This document shows, in pieces, positions 6,930 to 12,158 of a DNA stretch of 12,158 nt (the stretch's first letter is position 1; each line of letters starts with the position of its first letter). Location: positions 1-12,158 of the forward strand of contig JBEKVW010000065.1 of assembly GCA_049513695.1 (NCBI GenBank). The letters run 5' to 3'. The translations under genes were made by a program, and so were the position numbers. The notes beneath the pieces were generated by a model. The model ran no database searches. It was not told the DNA's origin and saw only the letters and a program-made list of their open reading frames with translations. Source of the stretch: UBA1162 sp049513695. GTDB lineage: Bacteria; Chloroflexota; Dehalococcoidia; GIF9; UBA5629.

Positions 6930-8204
6930 ATGATGCCTGAATATCAGAAAGTCACCCTTGACAACGGCCTTCGCATGGTAACCTGTCCTATGCCGCATAC
7001 GCGTTCCGTTTCCGTGCTGTTTTTCGTCAGGGCCGGAAGTTGTTATGAGAGGGCTGACGAGGCGGGCATCTCGCATTTCATTGAGCATATGTGCTTCAAG
7101 GGCACGGCCCGGCGGCAGACCTCGCGTGAGATCAGCGAAGCCATTGAGGGCGTGGGTGGTATCATGAACGGCGGGACCGACCGCGAGCTTACCTCATACT
7201 GGTGCAAACTGGCCAGCCAGCATCTGGAAACAGCTGTGGATGTGATTGTGGACCTGTTGCGCAACCCGCTGTACCGTGAAGAGGATGTCGATAAAGAGCG
7301 GCAGGTGATCATCGAGGAGATAAATATGAGCCTGGATTCACCCCAGCAGCGGGTCGGCATGATCTTCGATGAAATCATGTGGCCCGACAGCCCCATGGGA
7401 AGGGATGTGGCCGGCAGCAAGGAGACGGTCTCCGCCATCAACCGGCAGCAGATGCTGGGTTTTATGGGCGGCTATTATACGCCGGACAACATGCTTGTCA
7501 GCCTGGCCGGGGATTTCGACCCTGACCAGGCGGCGCAGATCATTGCACGCTTAACCGCGGGCTGGCAGCGGGGCATCAAACCCGAATACTTTTCCAGCAG
7601 CCCGCGGCAGACGAAACCCAGGGTGCGTATTGAATATCGCGAGACCGAGCAGGTCAACCTGGTGCTGGGTGTGGAGGGCGTATCATTATTCCATCCGGAC
7701 AGGTTTGCCATAGACCTGCTGAGCATGATGCTGGGCGAAGGTATGAGCAGCAGGTTGTTCACCGAGATCAGGGAGAAGCTGGGTCTGGCTTATGATATTC
7801 ACAGCTATGTCGAACACTTCCTGGAGACCGGTATTTTCGTCATTCAGGCTGGGATTGACCCGGGTCAGACCGAGAAAGCTACCGGGGCCATATTGGAGCA
7901 ACTGGCGAGTACCAGGGACGGGGTCTCAGACATGGAGTTGCACAAAGCCAGGGAGATGGCCAAAGGCAGGCTGCTGCTGAGCATGGAGAACAGCCGCAAT
8001 GTGGCAGGCTGGTACGGCGCCCAGGAAATGCTCATGGGCCAAATCATGAGCGTGGACGATGTAACTCAGATTATCGAAAATATCACGGCGGAGGATGTCA
8101 AACGCGTGGCCGGCGACCTGTTTGTCACGGACAAGCTGAATCTAGCCGTGGTAGGGCCTTTCCAGAATGAAAGCGCCCTGGCCGATCAACTGAGTATAAA
8201 ATAA
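6930..8204 (+). CDS. M16 family zinc metallopeptidase (processing-peptidase-like)
   Basis: A 424-residue single-chain member of peptidase family M16 (the processing protease/PqqL/YmxG branch), predicted to cleave peptides or leader segments inside the cell; its substrate is unknown. The inverted zinc motif HFIEH (H49, E52, H53) is present, and KERQVIIEEI (123-131) supplies the third ligand, E130 or its neighbour, at the HxxEH-X76-E spacing of the family. The C-terminal half has the family's GEGMSSRLFTEIREKLGLAYDI-type block (about 270-292). No signal peptide is visible. The start is ATGATG at 6930/6933 with only a weak purine stretch (GAAAGTGA) upstream, so either methionine could be first. 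The gene stands alone: divergent from pdxS and closed by a strong terminator before the convergent groESL operon. Confidence 0.93.
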   Translation: MMPEYQKVTLDNGLRMVTCPMPHTRSVSVLFFVRAGSCYERADEAGISHFIEHMCFKGTARRQTSREISEAIEGVGGIMNGGTDRELTSYWCKLASQHLETAVDVIVDLLRNPLYREEDVDKERQVIIEEINMSLDSPQQRVGMIFDEIMWPDSPMGRDVAGSKETVSAINRQQMLGFMGGYYTPDNMLVSLAGDFDPDQAAQIIARLTAGWQRGIKPEYFSSSPRQTKPRVRIEYRETEQVNLVLGVEGVSLFHPDRFAIDLLSMMLGEGMSSRLFTEIREKLGLAYDIHSYVEHFLETGIFVIQAGIDPGQTEKATGAILEQLASTRDGVSDMELHKAREMAKGRLLLSMENSRNVAGWYGAQEMLMGQIMSVDDVTQIIENITAEDVKRVAGDLFVTDKLNLAVVGPFQNESALADQLSIK

Positions 8205-8216
8205 ATAGATATAAAT

Positions 8217-8248
8217 AAAAAAGGCCGCTTGTAAAAGCGGCCTTTTTT
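8217..8248. terminator. Bidirectional intrinsic terminator between the M16 gene and groEL
   Basis: A perfect 14-bp inverted repeat (8217-8230 and 8235-8248) with a GTAA loop. The core is GGCCGCTT/AAGCGGCC, flanked by six A on the left and six T on the right, so each strand reads a GC stem followed by a T-run. It starts 12 bases after the M16 stop and ends 20 bases past the groEL stop, serving both convergent units. Confidence 0.93.
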
Positions 8249-8268
8249 ATTTAATTCGATTGTGTCAA

Positions 8269-9879
8269 TTAGTATTCAGGCATGGGTGGCATGGCTGGCA
8301 TCTTTTCCTTCTCGGGGAGATCGCAGACCAACGCTTCGGTTGTCAGGATCATGCAAGCGATGCTGGCAGCGTTCTCCAGGGCGGTCCTGGTGACCTTCAA
8401 AGGATCGATGATGCCTTTGGTGACCATATCGGTATAATCGTTGTTGAGGGCATCAAAGCCTATGCCTTTCTTGCTGCGCCTCACCTTATCAACCACCACC
8501 GAGCCTTCCTGGCCGGCATTGATGGCGATCCAGCGCAGGGGCTCTTCCACGGCCTTCTTGATGATCTCAATGCCGGTCTTCTCGTCGCCCTCGACCTTTA
8601 ATTTGTCGAGCACGGGGCTGGCGTTGATAACGGCCACACCGCCGCCGGGCAGTATGCCTTCCTCGACGGCTGCCCTGGTGGCTGAGAGGGCGTCCTCGAC
8701 GCGGTGCTTCTTCTCTTTAAGTTCCACTTCGGTGGCGGCGCCGACTTTGATCACAGCTACACCGCCGGCCAGCTTGGCCAGGCGTTCCTGCAGCTTCTCT
8801 TTGTCGTAGTCGGAGGTCGTCTCCTCGATCTGGGCCTTGATCTGCTTGATGCGGGCTTTGATGGCCTCGTCCGAGCCTTTGCCCTCTACGATGGTGGTAT
8901 TGTCCTTATCGGAGACCACCTTGCGGGCGCGGCCCAGGTCGGCCACTGTGGTGGAATCGAGCTTGCGGCCGATCTCCTCGGAGATGACCTTGCCGCCGGT
9001 CAGCATGGCGATATCTTCCAGCATGGCCTTGCGCCTGTCGCCGAAGCCCGGGGCTTTGACGGCCAGGCAGTTGAGCGTTCCCCTCAGCTTATTGACCACC
9101 AGTGTGGCCAGGGCCTCGCCATCGATATCCTCGGCAACAATGACCAGGTTCTTGGATACCTGCAATACCTTTTCAAGCACGGGCAGGAGATCGGAAATGG
9201 CCGAGATCTTCTTATCGGTAATCAGGATATAGGGGTCTTCCAGCTCCGTTTTCATCTGCTCGGCGTTGGTTACGAAATAGGGACTAATGTAGCCGCGGTC
9301 GAACTGCATGCCCTCAACGAAATCCGTCTCGAACTGCAGGCCTTTGGACTCTTCAACGGTGATAACGCCGTCTTTTCCTACCTTGTCCATGACCTCGGCA
9401 ATCAGGTTGCCGATGTGCTCGTCGGCAGCGGAGATGGTAGCAACCTGAGCCACCTGCTCTTTGGTAGTGACGGGGGTGGACATCTTCTTGAGCTCTGCCA
9501 CCATGGCCTCGACGGCCTTTTCGATGCCGTACTTAAGCGCCATAGCGTCGGCGCCGGCAGCGATATTTTTGAAGCCCTCGGTAACTATGGCCTGGGCCAG
9601 TACCGTGGCGGTGGTGGTGCCGTCACCGCATTTATCATTGGTTTTGCTGGACGCTTCCTTGATCAGTTGCGCCCCCATGTTCTCGAACGGATCGGGGAGC
9701 TCGATATCTTTGGCGATGGTGACGCCGTCGTTGATCACGCTGGGCGGGCCGAATTTCTTATCCAGGGCCACGGGGCGGCCGCGGGGTCCCAGCGTTACCT
9801 TCACGGCATTGGTCAGGGCGTCGATGCCGTTTTTCAAAGACCGGCGGGCATCCTCTCCGTATTTAATCTGTTTTGGCAT
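8269..9879 (-). CDS. groEL: Chaperonin GroEL (Hsp60)
   Basis: The large chaperonin subunit, which forms the double heptamer ring that folds proteins with ATP and the GroES lid. The 536 residues run through all three domains. The N-terminus has the LGPRGRPVALDKKFG block and INDGVTIAKDIEL; the ATP-site GDGTTTATVLAQ follows at about residue 86. The apical FDRGYISPYF segment and GVAVIKVGAATE are present, as is PGGGVA near 412. The usual C-terminal GGM repeat is absent: the tail is EKEKMPAMPPMPEY. The start is ATG 9879, with AGAGG four bases upstream and AGGAGG further back. It is the second gene of the groES-groEL operon (49-base gap) and so should share its HrcA/CIRCE control. It ends at the shared terminator. 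Confidence 0.98.
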   Translation of the reverse strand: MPKQIKYGEDARRSLKNGIDALTNAVKVTLGPRGRPVALDKKFGPPSVINDGVTIAKDIELPDPFENMGAQLIKEASSKTNDKCGDGTTTATVLAQAIVTEGFKNIAAGADAMALKYGIEKAVEAMVAELKKMSTPVTTKEQVAQVATISAADEHIGNLIAEVMDKVGKDGVITVEESKGLQFETDFVEGMQFDRGYISPYFVTNAEQMKTELEDPYILITDKKISAISDLLPVLEKVLQVSKNLVIVAEDIDGEALATLVVNKLRGTLNCLAVKAPGFGDRRKAMLEDIAMLTGGKVISEEIGRKLDSTTVADLGRARKVVSDKDNTTIVEGKGSDEAIKARIKQIKAQIEETTSDYDKEKLQERLAKLAGGVAVIKVGAATEVELKEKKHRVEDALSATRAAVEEGILPGGGVAVINASPVLDKLKVEGDEKTGIEIIKKAVEEPLRWIAINAGQEGSVVVDKVRRSKKGIGFDALNNDYTDMVTKGIIDPLKVTRTALENAASIACMILTTEALVCDLPEKEKMPAMPPMPEY

Positions 9880-9928
9880 TTAACCTCTTTCCTCCTAAAA
9901 ATAATTGGTTTTTTCGATTCAAATCGGT

Positions 9929-10222
9929 TTATTTCTTCTTGGCAAGGATGTCGGCTTCCCTGAGAATGATCAGCTCCACGTCGTCTTCCTTGATCTCGGT
10001 TCCGCCGTATTTGGCATAGATGACGATGTCGCCCACGGCAACATCCATCGGCAGCCTTTTGCCGTCGTCGGACATCTTGCCCGGCCCGACAGCCAGCACT
10101 TTACCTTCCTGAGGTTTCTCTTTGGCAGTATCCGGCAAATAGATACCTCCCTTTGTCATGTCCTCTTTTTCAAGAGGTTTTACAACCACTCTGTCGCCCA
10201 AGGGTTGAATTTTTACAGCCAT
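9929..10222 (-). CDS. groES: Co-chaperonin GroES (Hsp10)
   Basis: The heptameric lid that caps GroEL. It has 97 residues, normal for the family. The N-terminal IQPLGDRVVVKPLE block, the mobile loop with GGIYLPDTAKEKPQEG (the hydrophobic tripeptide that contacts GroEL is IYL rather than the usual IVL), and GDIVIYAKYGGTEIK are all present. The ATG at 10222 has a strong AGGAGG five bases upstream. It is the promoter-proximal gene of the operon. The leader contains a CIRCE operator, so heat-shock derepression through HrcA is expected. Confidence 0.98.
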   Translation of the reverse strand: MAVKIQPLGDRVVVKPLEKEDMTKGGIYLPDTAKEKPQEGKVLAVGPGKMSDDGKRLPMDVAVGDIVIYAKYGGTEIKEDDVELIILREADILAKKK

Positions 10223-10240
10223 TCTTACCTCCTAATAAAA

Positions 10241-10267
10241 TTAGCAATCTCTTTACGAGACTGCTAA
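10241..10267. promoter_or_regulatory. CIRCE operator (HrcA-binding site) of groESL
   Basis: The plus strand reads TTAGCAATC, nine bases, then GACTGCTAA. This differs from the consensus TTAGCACTC-N9-GAGTGCTAA at one position per arm. The inverted repeat extends inward to 11-base arms (10241-10251 and 10257-10267) with a single mismatch and a five-base loop. It sits at the predicted transcription start and 18 bases before the groES start, right where HrcA repression normally acts; the leader RNA could also fold there. Confidence 0.9.
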
Positions 10268-10269
10268 AT

Positions 10270-10298
10270 ATGGTAGCACAAAAAATTATCAATGGCAA
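10270..10298 (-). promoter_or_regulatory. groESL promoter
   Basis: On the minus strand, TTGCCA (10298-10293, five of six to TTGACA) is followed by a 17-bp spacer and TACCAT (10275-10270, four of six), with TGC just before it acting as an extended -10. Transcription would begin near 10263, inside the CIRCE element, consistent with a housekeeping-sigma promoter blocked by HrcA. Confidence 0.65.
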
Positions 10299-10312
10299 GG
10301 GGTGACTGCTAA
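10286..10312. promoter_or_regulatory. Possible second, degenerate CIRCE over the groESL -35
   Basis: The plus strand reads TTATCAATG, nine bases, then GACTGCTAA. The right arm is identical to that of the CIRCE at 10241-10267; the left arm matches that site's left arm at seven of nine positions. The spacing of exactly nine bases is kept, and the site lies 45 bp from the first. It covers the -35 hexamer. It could be a weaker HrcA site or an old duplication. Confidence 0.45.
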
Positions 10313-10337
10313 AAAATGAGTGCGCTATATAGGGGAG

Positions 10338-10643
10338 CTAAAAGTTATAGCCGGCCTTCTTGTAATCGTCCATCGCCCGCTCCTGCAGCCCGGACTTGTC
10401 GGCCAGCTCGGCCGCGTGGCTCCACATGCCCTGGGACTCGTAGTCCTGCAGCTTGTTTTCCAGGGAGGCTGATTCCGCCGTTTCCACCGTGCAGGCCCGG
10501 AAGCGCGATATCACACGCCTTACGGCGGCACCGCACCTGGGGCAGTGGGTCACAGGGGCATCCGACATCTTTTGCAGTGTGTCGAAGCCCCTGGTGCAGT
10601 AGCTGCACCCTTGTTCTACCGCCCTGTATTCATAGATCGGCAT
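10338..10643 (-). CDS. FmdB-type zinc-ribbon protein with a helical C-terminal tail
   Basis: A 101-residue protein. The N-terminus MPIYEYR and two CxxC pairs (C13/C16 and C34/C37, the second in HCPRCG) mark the FmdB/CxxC_CXXC zinc-ribbon family, often called putative regulatory proteins; no function is firmly shown. The first cysteine pair is preceded by a few extra residues compared with the common YRCxxCG form. After the ribbon comes a helical segment (about 60-100) with ENKLQDYESQGMWSHAAELA and a later RAMDDYKKAG, which resembles one or two tetratricopeptide-like helices and is not part of the minimal family domain. GGAAGG lies three bases before the ATG. It points toward groES but stops before the groES promoter, so it is not part of that operon in any evident way. 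Confidence 0.82.
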   Translation of the reverse strand: MPIYEYRAVEQGCSYCTRGFDTLQKMSDAPVTHCPRCGAAVRRVISRFRACTVETAESASLENKLQDYESQGMWSHAAELADKSGLQERAMDDYKKAGYNF

Positions 10644-10660
10644 ATTCCTTCCGTGGATTT

Positions 10661-10689
10661 ATTTTGCCACCATACGGGCCCGATGTCTA
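10661..10689 (-). promoter_or_regulatory. Candidate promoter of the FmdB-type gene
   Basis: On the minus strand, TAGACA (10689-10684, five of six to TTGACA), a 17-bp spacer and CAAAAT (10666-10661, four of six to TATAAT). The transcript would start near 10655, giving a short leader that just holds the GGAAGG ribosome site. It is a weak consensus match and could be chance. Confidence 0.3.
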
Positions 10690-10858
10690 ATAGGCGGCCG
10701 GCGCCTGCAGGCTTGACTGCGGTAAAAATAATAGACGGTGTTCCTTTGTCATCCGGGTCCTGGGTTGCCAATACAAAACCATTGCTGACGCTGTTAGCGA
10801 CAAATGCTGCGGAGCTTTAGGCTATGACTAAATACCTATATGATACGTTCGAGGCTAT

Positions 10859-10867
10859 TGCTATAAT
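10859..10867 (+). promoter_or_regulatory. Extended -10 upstream of the three-helix membrane protein gene
   Basis: TGCTATAAT (10859-10867) is a consensus extended -10. No convincing -35 lies at a normal distance. The predicted transcript start, near 10874, falls at the edge of the GAGGTGA ribosome site (10874-10880), so the leader would be only about ten bases. Either the leader is unusually short or the real promoter lies further upstream. Confidence 0.4.
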
Positions 10868-10883
10868 AGGACAGAGGTGACTT

Positions 10884-11573
10884 ATGGATATCCAACTGAC
10901 GAATGGAATAATAGGCGTTACATGCCTGGCATTTGCCGCTATCGGCACGTTCCTGCTGGTGCCCGACCGCGAGCTGACGGTGAGGGAAAGGATAGGTATT
11001 CATACCATCTTCTGGACTTTCATACTTTACGCCATGTGGATAATCTACACGCTGGCCGGCATGGGGCAGGGTTGGGAAAAATACTTCTTACTGGGCTTCC
11101 CCTTGCTGCTGGGCCTGCTGCTCAGCCTGCTTTCGGAATTGAACTCCAGGCAGCCGCTGTTTAACATCGCTGTACCGCGAATTAACAAGATTACACAGGA
11201 CACATGGAACAAGCTGCCCAACAACGTGAAAAGAGGACTGCAAAAGACGGTTATGAATGTGCAGTCCATCCCCGAGTGGAGCGCCCTGGACATGGAGAGC
11301 TTGAAGCTTGCCAAAATAAAGGCGGCCAGGTGGTTCCCCATCCTGCCATTCCCGGCCAGGGGTATCATCCATATCTCCGCCAAGGATTGTGAAGGCCTAC
11401 CTAGCCCTGTCATTACAGGCACTCTCGCTCACGAATTCGCGCTTGCCTACCAGTCAACGCGGACGCCTTTTGACAGCGAGGCCGTCAACAGGGCCGGCGA
11501 GGAGCTTCCGATTAAATGGGGCTTTAAAAAAGAAATCGCCGCATTGAAAGCCCAAAGTCCGACAGGCGCCTGA
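10884..11573 (+). CDS. Unknown membrane protein with a degenerate zinc-peptidase-like C-terminus
   Basis: I do not recognise a named family for this 229-residue protein. Three hydrophobic helices are visible (about 8-26, 41-61 and 68-84), followed by a soluble part. Near the C-terminus, VITGTLAHEFALAYQSTR (177-193) is followed by EAVNRAGEELPIKWGFKKEI (199-218). This has the shape of a zincin core, in which GxxAHExxHxY is followed by an E-AD...A..WGF segment, but here the second histidine of HExxH is leucine (H183 and E184 remain, then F, A, L187) and no EAD triad is seen. A non-catalytic relative of a metallopeptidase is therefore my inference. The start is supported by GAGGTGA three bases before the ATG. 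It stands alone on this strand, divergent from the FmdB-type gene. Confidence 0.75.
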   Translation: MDIQLTNGIIGVTCLAFAAIGTFLLVPDRELTVRERIGIHTIFWTFILYAMWIIYTLAGMGQGWEKYFLLGFPLLLGLLLSLLSELNSRQPLFNIAVPRINKITQDTWNKLPNNVKRGLQKTVMNVQSIPEWSALDMESLKLAKIKAARWFPILPFPARGIIHISAKDCEGLPSPVITGTLAHEFALAYQSTRTPFDSEAVNRAGEELPIKWGFKKEIAALKAQSPTGA

Positions 11574-11653
11574 ATCGTAGCCCATTGGCGGCTAGCGTAC
11601 CATTGATATCTTACACGCTAGAGGGTAGTGCATCATTTTGAATTCATAATCTC

Positions 11654-11682
11654 TTGACAATACTTGACCGCTTATGTATCTT
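11654..11682 (+). promoter_or_regulatory. Promoter of the 72-residue orphan gene
   Basis: A perfect TTGACA (11654-11659) is followed by a 17-bp spacer and TATCTT (11677-11682, four of six to TATAAT). The transcript would begin near 11689, and the GGAG ribosome site is at 11691-11694, so the leader is short but complete. This promoter also shows that a TTG codon at 11654 is not the translation start. Confidence 0.55.
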
Positions 11683-11701
11683 GAAACTATGGAGATATTA
11701 T

Positions 11702-11920
11702 ATGCCACGAGAGGTTGAACTAGATCGCTTCACAGGCAAGACTGATGAAGGCAAAGAATACACGATTATTGAATACCAAGAGTATATTCAAGACAGGAAT
11801 TCAGATGCGGAAACAATAGGTCTAAAAAGATGGACTACTTCCGAAGAATTGCATGTTCACTATATCGATCCCAAGACATTTAAGATATTCGAGACTGGCG
11901 AGATAGTTAGGAAAGTCTAA
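11702..11920 (+). CDS. Small hypothetical protein (72 residues)
   Basis: I cannot assign a function. The protein begins MPREVELDRFTGK, is rich in acidic and aromatic residues, and ends with a segment of the form KRWTTSEELHVHYID..TFKIFETGEIVRKV. That kind of short beta-strand ending (T-S-G/E..V..ID..TF.I..TGE) occurs in many small uncharacterised bacterial proteins, so a small beta-rich fold is likely. No cysteine, signal peptide or membrane segment is seen. The ATG at 11702 has GGAG seven bases upstream and lies just downstream of a promoter. The open frame extends to 11654 through a TTG that is really the -35 hexamer. The gene is visibly richer in A and T than the housekeeping genes to the left, which may mean later acquisition. 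Confidence 0.65.
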   Translation: MPREVELDRFTGKTDEGKEYTIIEYQEYIQDRNSDAETIGLKRWTTSEELHVHYIDPKTFKIFETGEIVRKV

Positions 11921-12040
11921 AAGATCATATTTCTCATAGTGTCGATAGAAGCCTCTCTCTACTTTTATTCGCAAAGCATGAGCACATAGGACGCTGACTA
12001 ATCCTTATCCGAGAACCCCGGCAATGGCAGTGGGAATTAG

Positions 12041-12056
12041 TGACCATATTTGGTCA
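12041..12056. repeat. Palindrome TGACCA-TATT-TGGTCA
   Basis: A perfect 6-bp inverted repeat with a four-base AT loop, 18 bases past the stop of the possible partial frame at the right edge. It has no following T-run in either direction beyond TTT, so it is at best a weak terminator. Its symmetry also fits a small dimeric repressor's operator. Confidence 0.35.
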
Positions 12057-12074
12057 TTTGAGGAGATCGTTGGA

Positions 12075-12158
12075 TTACTTGTTGCGTAATTCCGCCAATA
12101 ATTCTTGGATAGCCACAGCATCTTTACATACGAGCCGCATACAATTTCTGTGTATTTC
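12075..12158 (-). CDS. Possible 3' end of a gene entering from the right edge
   Basis: On the minus strand the frame is open from the window edge to a TAA at 12077-12075, giving 27 residues (EIHRNCMRL..., ending AIQELLAELRNK). The end looks like an amphipathic helix, a plausible C-terminus, and a palindrome follows. However, 27 open codons occur by chance fairly often, and no motif can be recognised, so this is tentative. Confidence 0.3.
   Translation of the reverse strand, partial: EIHRNCMRLVCKDAVAIQELLAELRNK

Noticed and set aside
9904..9928. A short CGATT/AATCG stem between groES and groEL
   Set aside because: Only four or five pairs with a tiny loop; too weak to call a processing site.
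8704..9963. A 419-codon open frame on the plus strand opposite groEL and groES
   Set aside because: It lies wholly antisense to two unmistakable genes; its length reflects the codon bias of groEL. No domain or ribosome site is seen.
10683..10820. A 45-codon plus-strand frame beginning at ATG 10683
   Set aside because: No ribosome site, no recognisable pattern, and the opposite strand looks more protein-like.
11592..11621. A 7-bp inverted repeat CTAGCGT/ACGCTAG after the membrane protein gene
   Set aside because: The 16-base loop is long and no T-run follows, so a terminator or operator call is not supported.
11654..11701. A 16-residue N-terminal extension of the small orphan protein from TTG 11654
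   Set aside because: The TTG is the first codon of a TTGACA -35 hexamer, and a good ribosome site precedes ATG 11702.

Overview
The window reads as a chromosomal segment of a bacterium, most likely an uncultured Chloroflexi of the Dehalococcoidia type. That placement is inference. It rests on a Ycf45/SpoIIIAA-like ATPase with a C-terminal R3H domain sitting directly upstream of tmk, rnhB and yraN, on the style of the GroEL, PdxS and M16 proteins, and on moderately GC-rich genes with clear Shine-Dalgarno (SD) sites and sigma70-like promoters. Nothing here marks a phage, plasmid, IS element or CRISPR array; most genes are housekeeping.

Layout. 1-303 (+) is the 3' end of a DUF4389 membrane protein gene. 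363-2378 (-) encodes a MASE3-PAS-PAS-GGDEF diguanylate cyclase. Reading leftward from 6772, the minus strand carries pdxS (PLP synthase), the R3H/AAA ATPase gene, tmk, rnhB and yraN, with rnhB and yraN overlapping by ATGA. The last four look like one unit for nucleotide and nucleic-acid maintenance. 6930-8204 (+) is an M16 zinc peptidase, divergent from pdxS; the two putative extended -10 promoters lie back to back in the 157-bp gap. A perfect 14-bp-stem bidirectional terminator at 8217-8248 separates the M16 gene from the convergent groES-groEL operon (10222 to 8269, -).

The groESL operon has a CIRCE operator at its predicted transcription start and what looks like a second, degenerate CIRCE over the -35, implying HrcA control; hrcA is not in the window. 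Upstream is a small FmdB-type zinc-ribbon gene (-) with a helical C-terminal tail. From 10884 rightward the content is less familiar: a three-helix membrane protein with what looks like a decayed zinc-peptidase domain, an AT-richer 72-residue orphan with its own promoter, a short palindrome, and possibly the 3' end of a gene entering from the right edge on the minus strand.

I found no convincing new multi-gene system. The points most worth checking are the double CIRCE arrangement, the overlapping divergent promoters, the degenerate peptidase-like membrane protein, the FmdB tail, and a start-less but coding-looking frame between fmdB and the membrane protein gene.
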